Assembly (NCBI GenBank): GCA_015680685.1 | Contig: MNCI01033589.1 | Coordinates: 329,324-393,323 of the forward strand | DNA length: 64,000 nt | Origin: Gnetum montanum | Taxonomy: Eukaryota > Streptophyta > Gnetopsida > Gnetales > Gnetaceae | Direction: 5' to 3' | Part shown: positions 1 to 11,000 of the stretch, in pieces | Numbering within the stretch: position 1 is the stretch's first letter | How the letters are laid out: each line of letters opens with the position of its first letter | The notes under the pieces: generated by a model | Databases searched by the model: none | What the model was told of the DNA's origin: nothing | Seen by the model: only the letters and a program-made list of their open reading frames with translations | Position numbers and translations under genes: made by a program

Positions 1-906
1 GCTAGAAGGTTATTGATAGGAGTTGAACCTATAGCTCCCTCAGTGTGCATTGGCTTCTCCAGTTGATCATTCTTTGGTGACAGTAGTTTGGACATTTCAG
101 CATAGGAAGCATTTTGGGCTTTCTTGAGGACATCATTGGTGTTGTCTAGGATTCTTGATTGTTTTCATAGCTTCCTTCTTAGGTAAGGGAATATTAGTGT
201 TGACTTCACTACCTTCTTCTCCTTGAAATGCCTTTGAATCTCCAAAAAGATTAGGTGTGCAATGTTGGCATTGAATTTTCCCATTAGGATCGCACTTCTC
301 TAGTTGCATATGTTGAGATTCTATTGAGCCGCTTTGTTGGGAACAAGTGGTATGTCCCAATCTTGAAATAAATCTTCTCCTTTGTTGAAAGCTCATTGTA
401 ATCCTCATCTTCTTTACCATAGGTCCTTTGCAAGCATAGTTTCTTTGCATCTATGTCTTATTTGGTTGAAATTTGTGCCACATTAGTCCCTTTATTTGGG
501 ATGTTCAAGAATTTGGCTATTGCCTCTATTAAGTAAGGCACATAAACTCTTTCTATCTTCACAATGGTATCATCTTTTTTGTTCTTCCAAAATTGGTAAA
601 CCTCTCCCAAGTACCATTTTGCATTGTTGAATAATGTTGGCCATAACAAAGATGCTTGGAGTTGTGTTTTCATTGCTTCTAGGATGAATTCCATAAATAG
701 ACCAAAGTTGAGTTCCATGATGATCGTGGACATGATGTACTTTTCTTGGATGGCCTAGAGGCATTCATTGGACAATGTGAGGCATTGTCCTTGTTCTAGT
801 GTTGGTCGTGCTTCTACCTTTGCTTGTGTGAAGTGCTCAATAGTAGTCTCGATCTTTTACCACTACGTTAAGAAGGTCCTTTAGTTGTTGGTCTTTTTAG
901 GGTCAT
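1..906 (-). pseudogene. Accessory ORF of an Athila-like retroelement, decayed, runs off the window edge
   Basis: Reading leftward from an ATG at 906-904, the sequence parallels the accessory ORFs at 57458 and 63555. It has a basic start (M-T-L-K-R, against M-A-P-K-R in the others), then a conserved stretch at 733-458 with E-L-N-F-G, K-W-Y-L-G-E-V-Y-Q-F-W and a V-Y-V-P-Y-L-I-E-A-I segment. Those motifs resemble the plant-transposon-protein domain often carried by Athila/Tat elements; that assignment is from memory of the family and not a search. The ATG directly follows an AG (ttacag|ATG), as in the other two copies. Several stops interrupt it and I could not align the leftmost 450 bases confidently. 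The parent element's gag and LTR lie outside the window or were lost when element A landed to the right. Confidence 0.6.
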
Positions 907-1242
907 CTGTAATCAATAAGAGTTTGAGATTATTAAAGTGTTCTCATTGATTCATAACAGTTCATTATCCTTCTTATACTCTTGGTTTGATAAAGTTCCT
1001 ATCTTATCATTATTCTAGAGTTAGAAAAATTTCAAAAAGAAATCCCCATGTGTTATATTCAATATTATTATTGAAAAACCATTAAAAATGCATGTTGTAA
1101 CTTTTGTAGCTTTCACCCCATGAAACTCGAGGCTAAACTTCATTGTAAATGTGAAGATTGCAATCCAAGAGATGCAATTTCGCATACCTTAGCTTTGGGG
1201 CTAAAAAATGCCTCACAAGTGGTCAAAGCCTCAACCCCCAAG
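907..1242 (-). other. Leader/intron-like sequence upstream of the accessory ORF
   Basis: No coding potential was recognised. By analogy with the copy at 57127-57457, this is the region where an intron would end: the minus strand reads ttgattacag immediately before the ATG. I could not find a convincing donor before the sequence is cut by the LTR of element A at 1243. Confidence 0.35.
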
Positions 1243-1396
1243 TGAAAAAAGCCACATTATGCCTATATTTGAGCTTTTGGGACACTTTGAAATAAGAAAA
1301 ACTCAAGCCCTTTCAAGCATTCGGGAGGCAAAATTTGACTAAGGCATGAAACTCAAGTCTAGCTTGCTCAAGACAGCTTGATCACACTATCAAGCT

Positions 1397-2140
1397 AGCT
1401 TGCCCTCAGCGTGAGGAACTCCAACAGTTTCAAAAACAAATAAAAAGTGGTCCAAATATGAGGGTGCAATCCATCCTCAAGAGCCGCTGATGTCCACTCC
1501 AAGTCTCAGCATTCAAGAGTCTAAATTTCAAGCCAGACTACACAATTTTTGCAGGTCACACTAGGCAGTCATGCTGGGCGTGACCACAACGTGACCAACT
1601 TTTAGAGTCCAAAAAATGAGCCAAAATGACTTGATTTCAAGGGTGCAAGTCATCCTCAGGGTCCACTATTGATAACTATGGGTCCTAGCCATCAGAAATT
1701 CCAGATTTCAGCTCAGAATTGCAAGTTTTTGAGGTCACACTGCAAGTCATGCTGGGCGTGACCACAGCGTGACCAACTTTTAGAGCCGTAAAAATGAGCC
1801 AAAATTACTTGATTTCAAGGGTGCAAGTCATCCTTAGGGTTCACTATTGATAACTATGGGTCCCAGCCTTCAGAAATTCTAGATTTTAGCTCAAAATTGC
1901 AAGTTTTTGAAGTCACACTACAAGTCATGCTGGGCGTGACCACAGCGTGACCAACTTTTAACAGCCTCAAAACAACGTCAAAATGGTTTGATTTTGAAGG
2001 GACAAGTCACCCTCAAGGTCCATTAATGATTTCTCCAAGTTTCAACCCTCAGAACTTCAGATTTGAGCTTCAAAAATGCTCATTTTTATCACTAATGCCT
2101 AGGTCACGTTGGCAGCGTGAGTCTAGCGTGACCAACTTCT
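1397..2140 (+). repeat. 178-bp tandem repeat in the U3 of element A
   Basis: The block tgctgggcgtgacc recurs at 1572, 1750 and 1928. Diverged versions sit near 1397 and 2107, giving a steady period of about 178 bases. Each unit also carries a paired gcgtgacc half-motif, a tract beginning ttgatttcaagggtgcaagt and a TCACACT block. The array is also present in the 3' LTR (9176-9940), so it is part of the element. Confidence 0.8.
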
Positions 2141-2370
2141 AGAAAATTCCAGAAAATTCTTAGCATCAGCAACTCCCAGAAAATTCCAGAAATTTCCTAG
2201 CATAAAAAAATCCTAGAAAATTCTTAGCATCAGCAACTCCCAGAAAATTTCAGAAAATTCTCAGCATCAGCAACTCCCAGAAAATTCTAGAAAATTTCAA
2301 AAAATTCTTAGCATTAGCAACTCCTAGAAGATTCTAGAAAATTCTCAGCATTAGCAACTCCCAGAAAACT
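2141..2370 (+). repeat. 37-bp tandem repeat in the U3 of element A
   Basis: About six imperfect units built from agaaaattccagaaaattc plus ttagcatcagcaactccc. The same array, with fewer units, is found at about 9945-10075 in the 3' LTR, so copy number has changed since insertion. Confidence 0.75.
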
Positions 2371-2490
2371 CAGGGACAAAGAAGTTTCAAGAAAGATGGG
2401 TCAAATTTCCCTTGTACATTTCATTGTAAATATTCATTTGTGGGATAGTCAAGCCCTCATGGTCTAAATTAAATGTACTCTCATAGCTTG

Positions 2491-2572
2491 TCGACACACA
2501 TCCAACTCGTGCACAACTGTTCGACACACATCCAACTCTCGCCAGCATGCATCCAACCCGAGCACAACTGTC
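2491..2572 (+). repeat. 30-bp repeat upstream of the element A promoter
   Basis: Three units beginning with tcgacacacatccaactcg and followed by tgcacaactgt, the third more diverged. The matching array is at 10247-10338. It lies about 90 bases before the TATA box, where an LTR enhancer would be expected. Confidence 0.65.
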
Positions 2573-2660
2573 CATTTAACACATCACATGATCCTGTTTC
2601 CTCTCATCTCTCAACCGTTGATTCCATCCACAGATTTTGTGCCCGAGTCCTACCCAGCCC

Positions 2661-2668
2661 TATAAATA
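2661..2668 (+). promoter_or_regulatory. TATA box of the element A 5' LTR
   Basis: TATAAATA in the context agccctataaataccc, conserved at 10429-10436 in the 3' LTR. It probably drives the genomic transcript of element A. Confidence 0.7.
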
Positions 2669-3230
2669 CCCTATCAATTCACATAAACCAGGTCAGCAAT
2701 TTGGAAGGTTGGCGACTTGGGAAGTATCTACCAGCAACCTAGGACGCTCAAACACACTTGACTCCTAGCATTCGAACATTTCAGACATCATCCTAGGGCT
2801 TAGTGCTTGACCTGCCATCCATACGTGTAGCTACACTTTGACCGGTGCACATTCTTGTTTAAACAATACAATACAGTTTCATTATTTCCTTCCATTTACA
2901 TTTTTTAGTTCTGTTTACGCTTTATTTACAAATATAGCTCTATTTACACTTTATTTATAATTCAGTATGCTCTGTTTACATTTCTTGTCGCTGTTTGCAT
3001 TCCGTTTACATCCCGTTTACATCGTTTACGATAACCCCAGCGCTAGCCGTAGCTTACGCTCGGGGAAGTCCTTAGTTGATTTGCGTGTAAACCATCCAAG
3101 GCACTCTACCTTCGTTCCCTTTTCCAGCTTTCCCTCAAGCGAAGGCAGGGTCAGCTGTACATGCCCAATGATCTCTCGGTGTCTATTTCCCTTCCAACCT
3201 TACACCGATGATTTAGGTCAGTATAGTTTT

Positions 3231-3249
3231 TGGCACTAGAAGGAGGGCC
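3231..3249 (+). promoter_or_regulatory. Primer binding site of element A
   Basis: TGGCACTAGAAGGAGGGCC starts five bases after the LTR. The minus-strand relative has TGGCGCTAGAAGGAGGGCC at the equivalent place (23654-23636), and element B a decayed form at 12150. I do not assign the tRNA with confidence; it differs from the tRNA-Asp-type site of the Athila elements here. Confidence 0.7.
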
Positions 3250-3457
3250 TGAATTTGCCATTGTTAAAACGTTGATCACGCTACATGTCAAAACTTTCTC
3301 ATCTTACCCTGTGAGTCTCCTATCCTTGTTGGTCACGCTGAGCTTGTCCTGTTGGTTTGGTTTGATTAGTTTGGTCACGTTGTGTTTGTGTCACAGTCAC
3401 GCTACAACTGCTTGCAATCCAACTCCATTCATCTAGCCTAGTCTACTCACGTTCGCC

Positions 3458-6400
3458 ATGGAATCCTTCCAAATCAACCCAATAACACTACCGATCGCTG
3501 ACTTTGGGGCCAAAATTTTGAACCCTGTGACTACTACGGAATCCATAACAGTTATTGAACACATAAATCCTCAAGGCCCTACACGCCAGTCACTCAGGCT
3601 ATAGGGAAAAGGCCCTACTCATGCAACTCTTACACCCAAACAGTATAACTTCATTTGCGTCAAAATCCAAGCCAACTTACCTATCGACCATATAAAAAGG
3701 GAAGCAAAGTGAGAATATGAATTTATCCACAAAGGAGGATGTGAGTTCATCCCTTTAGCATTTGACATAATCCTACTATGAAAACCATCATAAACTCATA
3801 TCCTACCTTGTTATGGCTAGAAGTCAAGCCTTACAGCTACCGCCAATAGAGCCTCAAGATGAGGAAGATGATTTTGCAGCCCAATCTGAACATGGAGATT
3901 CCTACCATACCGTTAGTCCCCATGCCTACACAAACTCATTGTTCCACCCTTTCTTGGAAGAAATTGTGCTTCCTCCTTCATCCGCAAACACTCGAGCACC
4001 AGTTTCCCAACAAGAGGTACCTACTTCCATTCCTATCTTCTCTGTACCCAATAATATTCACTCTGATGCATCTACTTCCATCATTCCTCCACAAGTACAG
4101 TCCCAACAACTCCCTCACCAAACCAACGCAGGGTCAATCTTTTGACCTCAAGTAAGTGGAATGCCATCAGTCATACCAGCTTCCACATCCACCCATTACA
4201 TACCTCAGGTGCAAATCCATGGAGCACCATTGATTACTCCAACCCAACATGTTCAGGGTATTACTTCACAACCTGTGGCTGGGCAATGAGCTCCACCGGT
4301 AGTCTCAGTTCTGAATACCATTCCACCACAACAAACGTTAGCCCAACAATCTCTTTTCCCACAAATAATCCAACAATTAAATCATTATCATCCACAGGCC
4401 ATGCAATCCACTGGTTTTCCTACCACCCAAGAACGGGCAAATACACAAAAATTGATGCACTCCTTGGTAGAGGAATTAAAACACCTTAAAACTTTTAATA
4501 ATAAGGAAGTCAAGGTACTAGATTTCTATTAAGATGACCTAATTGACCCCTCAGTTCCACCCCTAACCTTGCCAAAGGGAGTCTCATTACCTTAGTTGAC
4601 CAAGTACAATGGAGAGGGAGACCCAAATGCCCACCTAGTGACATTCCAAACCAAGAGTCTTTTGCTTCAGGCATGGCCCCATGTAATTTTGCGTGTGTTT
4701 GCTATGTCCTTAACAGGAAAAGCCTTAGACTGGTACCGAGCCTTACCCTGTAGCTCTATATCTTCTCTGGAGGATTTGTTGCACCAATTTGTCACCCGTT
4801 TCAAATACAATCTAAAACCTGAAGCCACGTTAGATAGCTTGATTCAAATTAAACAAGTGCCTTTAGAGCCAGCACAGAAATTTATCCAAAGATGGAGCGT
4901 CGTCCTGAATGAACTTTACAAACCTATTCCTAAAACATATCTACTTACCATCCTTAAGGCGGTCACAAATAACTTCATTAAATCAAAGCTTTATTCTCTA
5001 AGACCCCATACTTTGAGTCAGGCATTTGTACAAATTAAAGACATAGAAGAGGCGGCACAATCAAGCAATGACCCAGCTTATGTGGCCTACAAAAACTAAC
5101 ATACTCGCAAGCAAAACACAACTGAGGCAATAGTAGCCGCAATCAAAAAAGTAACCAACTAGGGCCAAAGCTGCCAACTTTGGTGCCAACTCACCTACAT
5201 CGGCAGGGGCCATCCCAAGGCCCAACTTTCAGCGCAAGGACCACTCAAAGTATACACCACTACCGATGCAACCCTCTCAACTATTGGAGCAACTCTTGAA
5301 AGCTGGGCAAATCCAACACAAACATGTGTCAGAGATTACCCGCCAAAGACATGATAGGTACTGTGACCTACTAAGGAACCCCACCTTAGCAGTACCAAAT
5401 GAGCCCCTGGTCCCACAACATTTTAAATTGGGCCAATACTGTCATTACCATCGAATGGCTTCTCATAGTACAGACAATTGTCATGCCTTGCAAGATGACC
5501 TATAGGGAATGATAAAACAAGGCCAACTAGTGATTAACACGGTAAGTCAATCCAACGCAAACAATGCCTCCTATGTCATAAACTCAATTAGCATAGGTGG
5601 CAAGCCCAAACCTGTGCAAAAACCTTTTGTGATCCATGTGCCTCCCAGCAAGGCAAGGATTCCCCTAGCCTCCACAAATAAGAGGCCTCCCTTTGTTATC
5701 AAGGTGCCACCCCAAGCACCCACAACACCCTTTGTGGTCAAGGCTCCACAATGTTCGTTCGCTAAGATGTTCAACTAGCATGATTCATCTGCTAAGATGT
5801 TAAACTGGCACGACTTGTCTGCTAAGACATTAAACTGGCATGACATAACAACAAAAACCACTAGGCAACCTTTTATCATAAGAGTGCCACAATGAGATGG
5901 CCCCTCACCTACCTGAAGCCCAACAGTGGGCAACATCTCGATCCCTCCTCCTCCAAGGGTTGACCCCACTAGCAACCCGGGTAGACCCACCAAATGGAAA
6001 TGCAAGAGGACAAATGAGCACCTCACAACTCCCATGGTCGAAGCAAAGGCCACAACTAGCAAACAACAAATGAACATTGGGGCCCCTACTCCCAAGAAAA
6101 CCAAGCCTAAGTCCCTCTCCCAAGAGGTTTGTCTCTCAAGCTTCACGAAGGAAGTCAAAGCCAACACAACGGCTAATGACAAAGACTTCGTAGCTGCACT
6201 AACCCAAGTAAAGCAAACGCTCAAGCAAAAGAACACAACATTTACCTTATACGACCTGGTCAAGACCTCACTTGCTCACTGCCAAGCATTGGCCCAGGTC
6301 TTAGCCTTCATTCCTGTTATGGAGGACATCCCTGCAAATGAGGCATCCATCCGTGCAACAATGTTACCTCCCACACCACAAGAATTGGGTTCAACAACCT

Positions 6401-7110
6401 TAGCGTTTCGTGATGATGCAGTTAAAGTTAACCCCAAATGAGGGGAAGTCACTACAGCTCCACTATCCATTAGCATTCGTGTTGGGCAGTGCACCATGAG
6501 CAGAGTGCATGTTGATGATGGTGCAGCAAAAAACGTAGTCTTGTACTCCATCATTGACAAGCCAGGCTTGGTAGATGAAATCAGGCCAACCAAAATCACA
6601 TGTCTAAAATCCTTCAATGGATCACGTGTCATAGTCAAGGGTACAATCAACTTAGCCTTTGTAGTAGGAGAGCAATTCCCCACTAGCGTAGATTTCACTA
6701 TCATAAAGGAGATGCCAAGTTTCAACATGATTCTAGGTAGGCCTTGGCTAGCTCAACTAAGGGCCATCTCCTCTCCCATCCATCAAGAAATCCACCTTCC
6801 ATACGAAGGTGGTCAAGTTATCATCCATGGTGATAACATTTCCTCTTCAACTATCCATGACATAGACATGGTGCAAGTTTTGGAAGAAGAGTTTCTTAAT
6901 GGTACACCTACAACAACCAATGCAATGCTTAAGGCCAACACACCCGAACGAGTGGTTGAAGCCAACAGGCCCCCAGAGGACCCTAAACCTTGCATGCTCC
7001 CTAATCCATGCCTAGTTAGCAAGCAACTACATGACCAAGACTCTCTCTTGGCTGAAAATGTGCTAGATGCTTGCCTACCTTCTGCCTACCCCTTTGACAT
7101 GCATTTTTGA
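3458..7110 (+). pseudogene. gag-protease polyprotein of element A (decayed)
   Basis: This is capsid/nucleocapsid plus a retropepsin-like segment. From ATG 3458 the frame changes twice (frames 2, 0, then 1) and there are many stops. The order is: an N-terminal piece with Q-Y-N-F-I-C-V-K-I-Q; the capsid core at 4596-5099 (K-Y-N-G-E-G-D-P-N-A-H-L, L-D-W-Y-R-A-L-P); a CX2HX4HX4C zinc finger at about 5445 (Y-C-H-Y-H-R-M-A-S-H, then C); a linker repeating F-V-I-K-V-P-P; a 10-residue repeat S-A-K-T-L-N-W-H-D at 5758-5840; and a protease-like region at 6496-7000 with V-D-D-G-A and L-G-R-P-W-L. The protein stops at 7108 with no RT following. The minus-strand relative ends at the same point, so the lack of pol looks ancestral. 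Confidence 0.85.
5758..5840 (+). repeat. Three 30-bp in-frame repeats in the gag-protease linker
   Basis: The motif tctgctaagacattaaactg (plus gca) and two variants start at 5758, 5788 and 5818, exactly 30 bases apart. They encode S-A-K-x-L-N-W-H-D. The same DNA motif forms the non-coding arrays at 7461-7900 and, inverted, 19291-19508. Confidence 0.8.
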
Positions 7111-7460
7111 CTTTTTTTTACATTGCACTAGCCTATGTGTTTACATTTTGCCTGCTCACTTAGATCACGCATTTTTCTTTATTTACATGTTCGTCAACTT
7201 AGTTTACACATTGCATTTGAAAAACATTTTAAAAAAACATAAAACTACAAAAACACATGGCCCGAAAAGGCCTTAAACTAGCGTACGGCCTAAAACTATC
7301 ACCTTTTGCATTGCTTTTCTTTCATTTATACATTCTAACTCCATGTACGGTAGGTGTCGCTTGATGTTCTTTTCTTCCTAGTCAATTTTTGCAGGATCTT
7401 GCAGGCACGTAGCATGACCATGCATGTAGCAGCACACTTTACATAAGCAAGGTAAGCATT

Positions 7461-7900
7461 AGTCCACTATGACTATAGACTGGCACAGAGTAGTCCTAGC
7501 ATCATGACTTAAAATTGATACCACAGAGTAGTCCTAGCATCATGACTTAAAACTAATACCACAGAATAGTCTTGGCATCATGACTTAAAACTGATACTAC
7601 AGAGTAGTCCTGGCATCATGACTTAAAACTGATACCACAAAGTAGTCTTGGCATCATGACTTAAAACTGATACCATAGAGCTTTGTCAGGTATGACACTA
7701 AACTGCTACATCTGTTCGCCATGACATGAAACTAGCATCTAGAGTCCACTAAGACTATAAACTAGTTTGCCTCTTCACAGTCTGCTATGACTATAAACGA
7801 GCAATGCACTGTCCACTACGACGCTAAACTGGCGCCGTCCAAGGGGTTATAACATGACACTAATCCACAACAGTCCGCTAAGACTATCAATTGGTGACAT
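7461..7900 (+). repeat. Degenerate tandem array of the GACTATAAACTGGC-type motif
   Basis: Successive variants of agtccactatgactata followed by aactggc occur throughout: 7461, 7751, 7788, 7820 and 7878 are recognisable, with a homogenised core at 7489-7678. Spacing is about 30-40 bases. Confidence 0.7.
7489..7678 (+). repeat. Five near-identical 38-bp tandem repeats
   Basis: Unit agtagtcctagcatcatgac then ttaaaactgataccacag, repeated five times in exactly 190 bases with only a few substitutions per unit. It is much better conserved than the surrounding array, so it expanded or was homogenised recently. Confidence 0.9.
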
Positions 7901-9015
7901 CATTGACAACCAGGAAAAAATTGAAAAGATGTGTCGCTACAATTGGTTGTTTACGTTCCACAAAGACTTGCTGCATGATTTATCTCATAGGCTCTAATAA
8001 AGCTAGTGTTGTTCATGATTCTGTTTGCTTTGAAAATTGCACGCAATGACTCCATCTCCTTGTTTAAAGTGTTTAGCTGACTGTTTCATTTGTGGTTTTC
8101 TTATCTTCTTGGAGTTGTGTTTGTAGGATGACACCTCTGAGGCATTCGTGCATAGATGCACTTCATCATGACTACAAGGTATCACATTTTTCCTGATGCA
8201 CATAACTGGGTTAATTAATCCGTTCATGAGTACATTCCCAATTCCTGATGTATCCCCTATTTCCCCCTTCATGTCCCAATTATCCTACTCAGTTATACCC
8301 CCAGATACATTCCACTCAGCTCAACACTCTTGATACAATGTTGCACACTGTAACTCCCTAAGCATTTGCAACACAAAACACAGTACACAATGCATGACAT
8401 AAAATGCAAGCGCTCGAACACGAGCATAGCACTAAAAGCAAGCTCTTTCAAAAAGACCAAAGAAAAAAAAACAAACAAACGAAAAGGAAAAAGAAGAAAA
8501 AGGTCAAAGAGAAAAATGCATGGAAAAGGTCTTCATGACCCCATTAACATCATAAACCATGGGCTATTGGCTCTTCTCATACAAGCCCCAAGCTTGAAAA
8601 ATAGTTACACTCGTGTCTCAAAGAGACCATGTTACACATCATTGCATGGCTTTGGCTGTTTACAACGGGCCCCGCAAATACTCTATAAGAGTCCCGTTTC
8701 TCCAAAGAACGCACCTCCTATGTCTTGGTTCCGAGTCTGCTGAAAACCTGGCTGTTGACAAGGACCAATGACATAACTTGTTCATGAGAGAGTATTCCTC
8801 TCCAACAAATTCCAACAGCAATTTCCTGGCTTCCCTTGTTACAACTAATCCCCTCCCCTTGCATCTCAAACTACATTTCCTTGATCCCATGTACTTTTGA
8901 AAATGGTGCGATGACATCCAGCCAAGGGTTGACGGTTAATGTTTGGTACTTGGTCGTTCATGGTGTTTTGCACTTCTTTGTCGACGCCTCTCAGGTGGAT
9001 TCCTCCAGACATCAA

Positions 9016-9029
9016 CAAAGAGGGGTCAA
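9016..9029 (+). promoter_or_regulatory. Polypurine tract of element A
   Basis: caaagaggggtcaa directly precedes the TGAAA of the 3' LTR. The minus-strand relative has caaagagtggccat in the same place. It would prime plus-strand synthesis. Confidence 0.65.
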
Positions 9030-10993
9030 TGAAAAACCACTAATTTTGGCCTAACACTTTGAAACAAGAACAACTCAAGCCCTTTCAAGCATTCGGGAGG
9101 TAAAATTTGACTAAGGCATGAAACTCAAGTCCAGCTTGCTCAAGACAGCTTGATCACACTATCAAGCTAGCTTGCCCTCAGCATGAGCAACTCCAATAGT
9201 TTCAAAATCAAATAAAAAGTGGTCCCAATATGAGGGTGCAAGCCATCCTCAAGAGCCTCTGATGTTCACTCTAAGTCTCAGCATTTAGGAGTCCAAATTT
9301 CAAGCCAGACTAAATTTTTGTAGGCCATGTTGTGCAGTCATGCTGGGCGTGACCACAACGTGACCAACTTTTAGAGCCCCAAAAATGAGCCGAAATGACT
9401 TGATTTCAAGGGTGCAAGTCATCCTCAGGGTCCACTATTGATAACTATGGGTTCCAACCATTAGAAATTCTAGATTTCAGCTCAAAATTGCAAGTTTTTG
9501 AGGTCACACTGTAGGTCACATTGTAGGTCACGCTGGGCAGTCATGCTGGGCGTGACCACAGCGTGACCAACTTTTAGAGCCCAAAAAATGAGCCAAAATG
9601 ACTTGATTTCAAGGGTGCAAGTCATCCTTAGGGTCCACTATTGATAACTATGGGTCCCAGCCTTCAGAAATTCCATATTTTAGCTCAAAATTGCAAGTTT
9701 TTGAAGTCACACTGCAGGTCATGTTGGGTAGTCATGTTGGGCGTGACCATAGCATGAACAAATTTTAACAGCCTTAAAACAACATCAAAATGGTTTGATT
9801 TTGAATGGACAAGTCACCCTCAAGGTCCATTAATGATTTCTCCAAGTTTCAGCCCCCAGAACTTCAGATTTTAGCTCCAAAAATGTTCATTTTTATCACT
9901 AACGCCCAAGTCACGCTGGCAACGTGAGTTTAGCATGATCAACTTCCAGAAAATTCTTAGCATCAGCAACTCCCAGAAAATTCCAGAAAATTCTTAGCAT
10001 CAGCAACTCCCAGAAAATTCTAGAAAATTCCAGAAAATTCTCAGCATCAGCAACTCCTAGAAAATTCTAGAAAACTCAGGGACAAAGAAGTTTCAAGCAA
10101 GACGGGTGAATTTGCCTTGTACATTTCATTGCAAATATTCATTTGTGGGATAGTCAAGCCCTCATGTTCTAAATTAAATGTACTCTCATGGGCTTGAATA
10201 ACCCATGAATTATAAAATGCAATGTACTTGGTCAAAAACATAGCTTGTCGACACACATCCAACTCATGCACAACTGTCCGACACACATCCAACTCGTGCA
10301 CAACTATCCGACACACGTCCAACCCGAGCAAAACTGTCCATTGAATACATGTCACATGATCCTATTTCCTCTCATCTCTCGGCCATTAATTCCATCCACA
10401 GATTTTGTGCCCGAGTCCTGCGCAGCCCTATAAATACCCTATCAATTCAAATAAACCAGGTCAGCAATTTGAAAGGTTGGCGACTTGGGAAGTATCGACT
10501 AGCAGCCTGGGACGCTTAGACACACTTGACTCCTAGCATTCGAACATTTCAGACATCATCCCGGGGCTTAGTGCTTGACCTGCCATCCATACATGTAGCT
10601 ATGCTTTGACCGGTACACATTCTTGTTTAAACAATACAATACAGTTTCATTATTTCCTTCCATTTACATTGTTTAGTTTTGTTTACACTTTGTTTACAAA
10701 TATAGCTCTATTTACGCTTTATTTATAATTCAGTACACTTTTTTTACATTTATTGTCGTTGTTTGCATTCCATTTACATCCCGTTTACACCATTTACAAT
10801 AACCCTAACGCTAGCCATAGTTTATGCTTGGGGAAGTCCTTGGTTGATTTGCATGCAAACCATCTAAGGCACTCTACCTTCATTCCCTTTTCTAGCTTTT
10901 CCTCAAGTGAAGGTAGGGTCAACTATACATGCCCAACAATCTCTCGGTGTCTGTTTCCCTTCTAGCCTTACACCGACGATTTAGGTCAGTACA
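9030..10993 (+). repeat. 3' LTR of element A
   Basis: Begins TGAAAAACCAC and ends GGTCAGTACA. It has the same order of 178-, 37- and 30-bp arrays as the 5' LTR, and a TATA box at 10429-10436. It carries extra TCACACT/GTCATG insertions within its 178-bp units. Confidence 0.85.
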
Positions 10994-11000
10994 GGGGGGA

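Larger units (their letters stand above)
1243..3225 (+). repeat. 5' LTR of element A
   Basis: Begins TGAAAAAAGCC and ends GGTCAGTATA; the 3' LTR ends ...GTACA, so the terminal CA has mutated here. The U3 region holds a 178-bp tandem array, then a 37-bp array, then a 30-bp array. A TATA box follows at 2661. Downstream is a T-rich region with many TTTAC steps. Confidence 0.85.
7111..9029 (+). other. Non-coding 3' region of element A
   Basis: Contains the repeat array at 7461-7900, a Lys/Arg-rich spurious open frame at 8366-8743, and a purine tract before the 3' LTR. I recognise no protein homology on either strand. The equivalent region of the minus-strand relative (18161-19834) is also non-coding. 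Confidence 0.6.
1243..10993 (+). mobile_element. Element A: complete Tat-like Ty3/gypsy LTR retrotransposon lacking pol
   Basis: Two direct LTRs (1243-3225 and 9030-10993, nearly 2 kb each) bracket a 5.8-kb interior. The interior has a primer site just after the 5' LTR, a decayed gag-protease (3458-7110), a repeat-rich non-coding region and a purine tract before the 3' LTR. LTR boundaries were set by aligning both LTRs with the minus-strand relative at 17126-24709 (starts TGAAA, ends in ACA or ATA). About nine in ten bases match between the LTRs where I aligned them, so the insertion is old. There is no reverse transcriptase, RNase H or integrase and no obvious scar where they were lost. No target-site duplication was found: 1238-1242 and the bases after 10993 do not match. 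Confidence 0.85.

Noticed and set aside
7489-7678. Regular 38-bp repeats that look CRISPR-like
   Set aside because: Units abut directly with no unique spacers, sit inside a plant LTR retrotransposon and have no cas genes.
8366-8743. 125-residue Lys/Arg-rich open frame
   Set aside because: Low-complexity AAA/AAG run in the non-coding 3' region of element A; not conserved in the minus-strand relative.
10994-11000. G-run as polypurine tract making 11001-12143 the 3' LTR of an element to the left
   Set aside because: The sequence to the left is the 3' LTR of element A, while a primer site and gag follow at 12150 and 12890, so it is a 5' LTR; the G-run remains unexplained.
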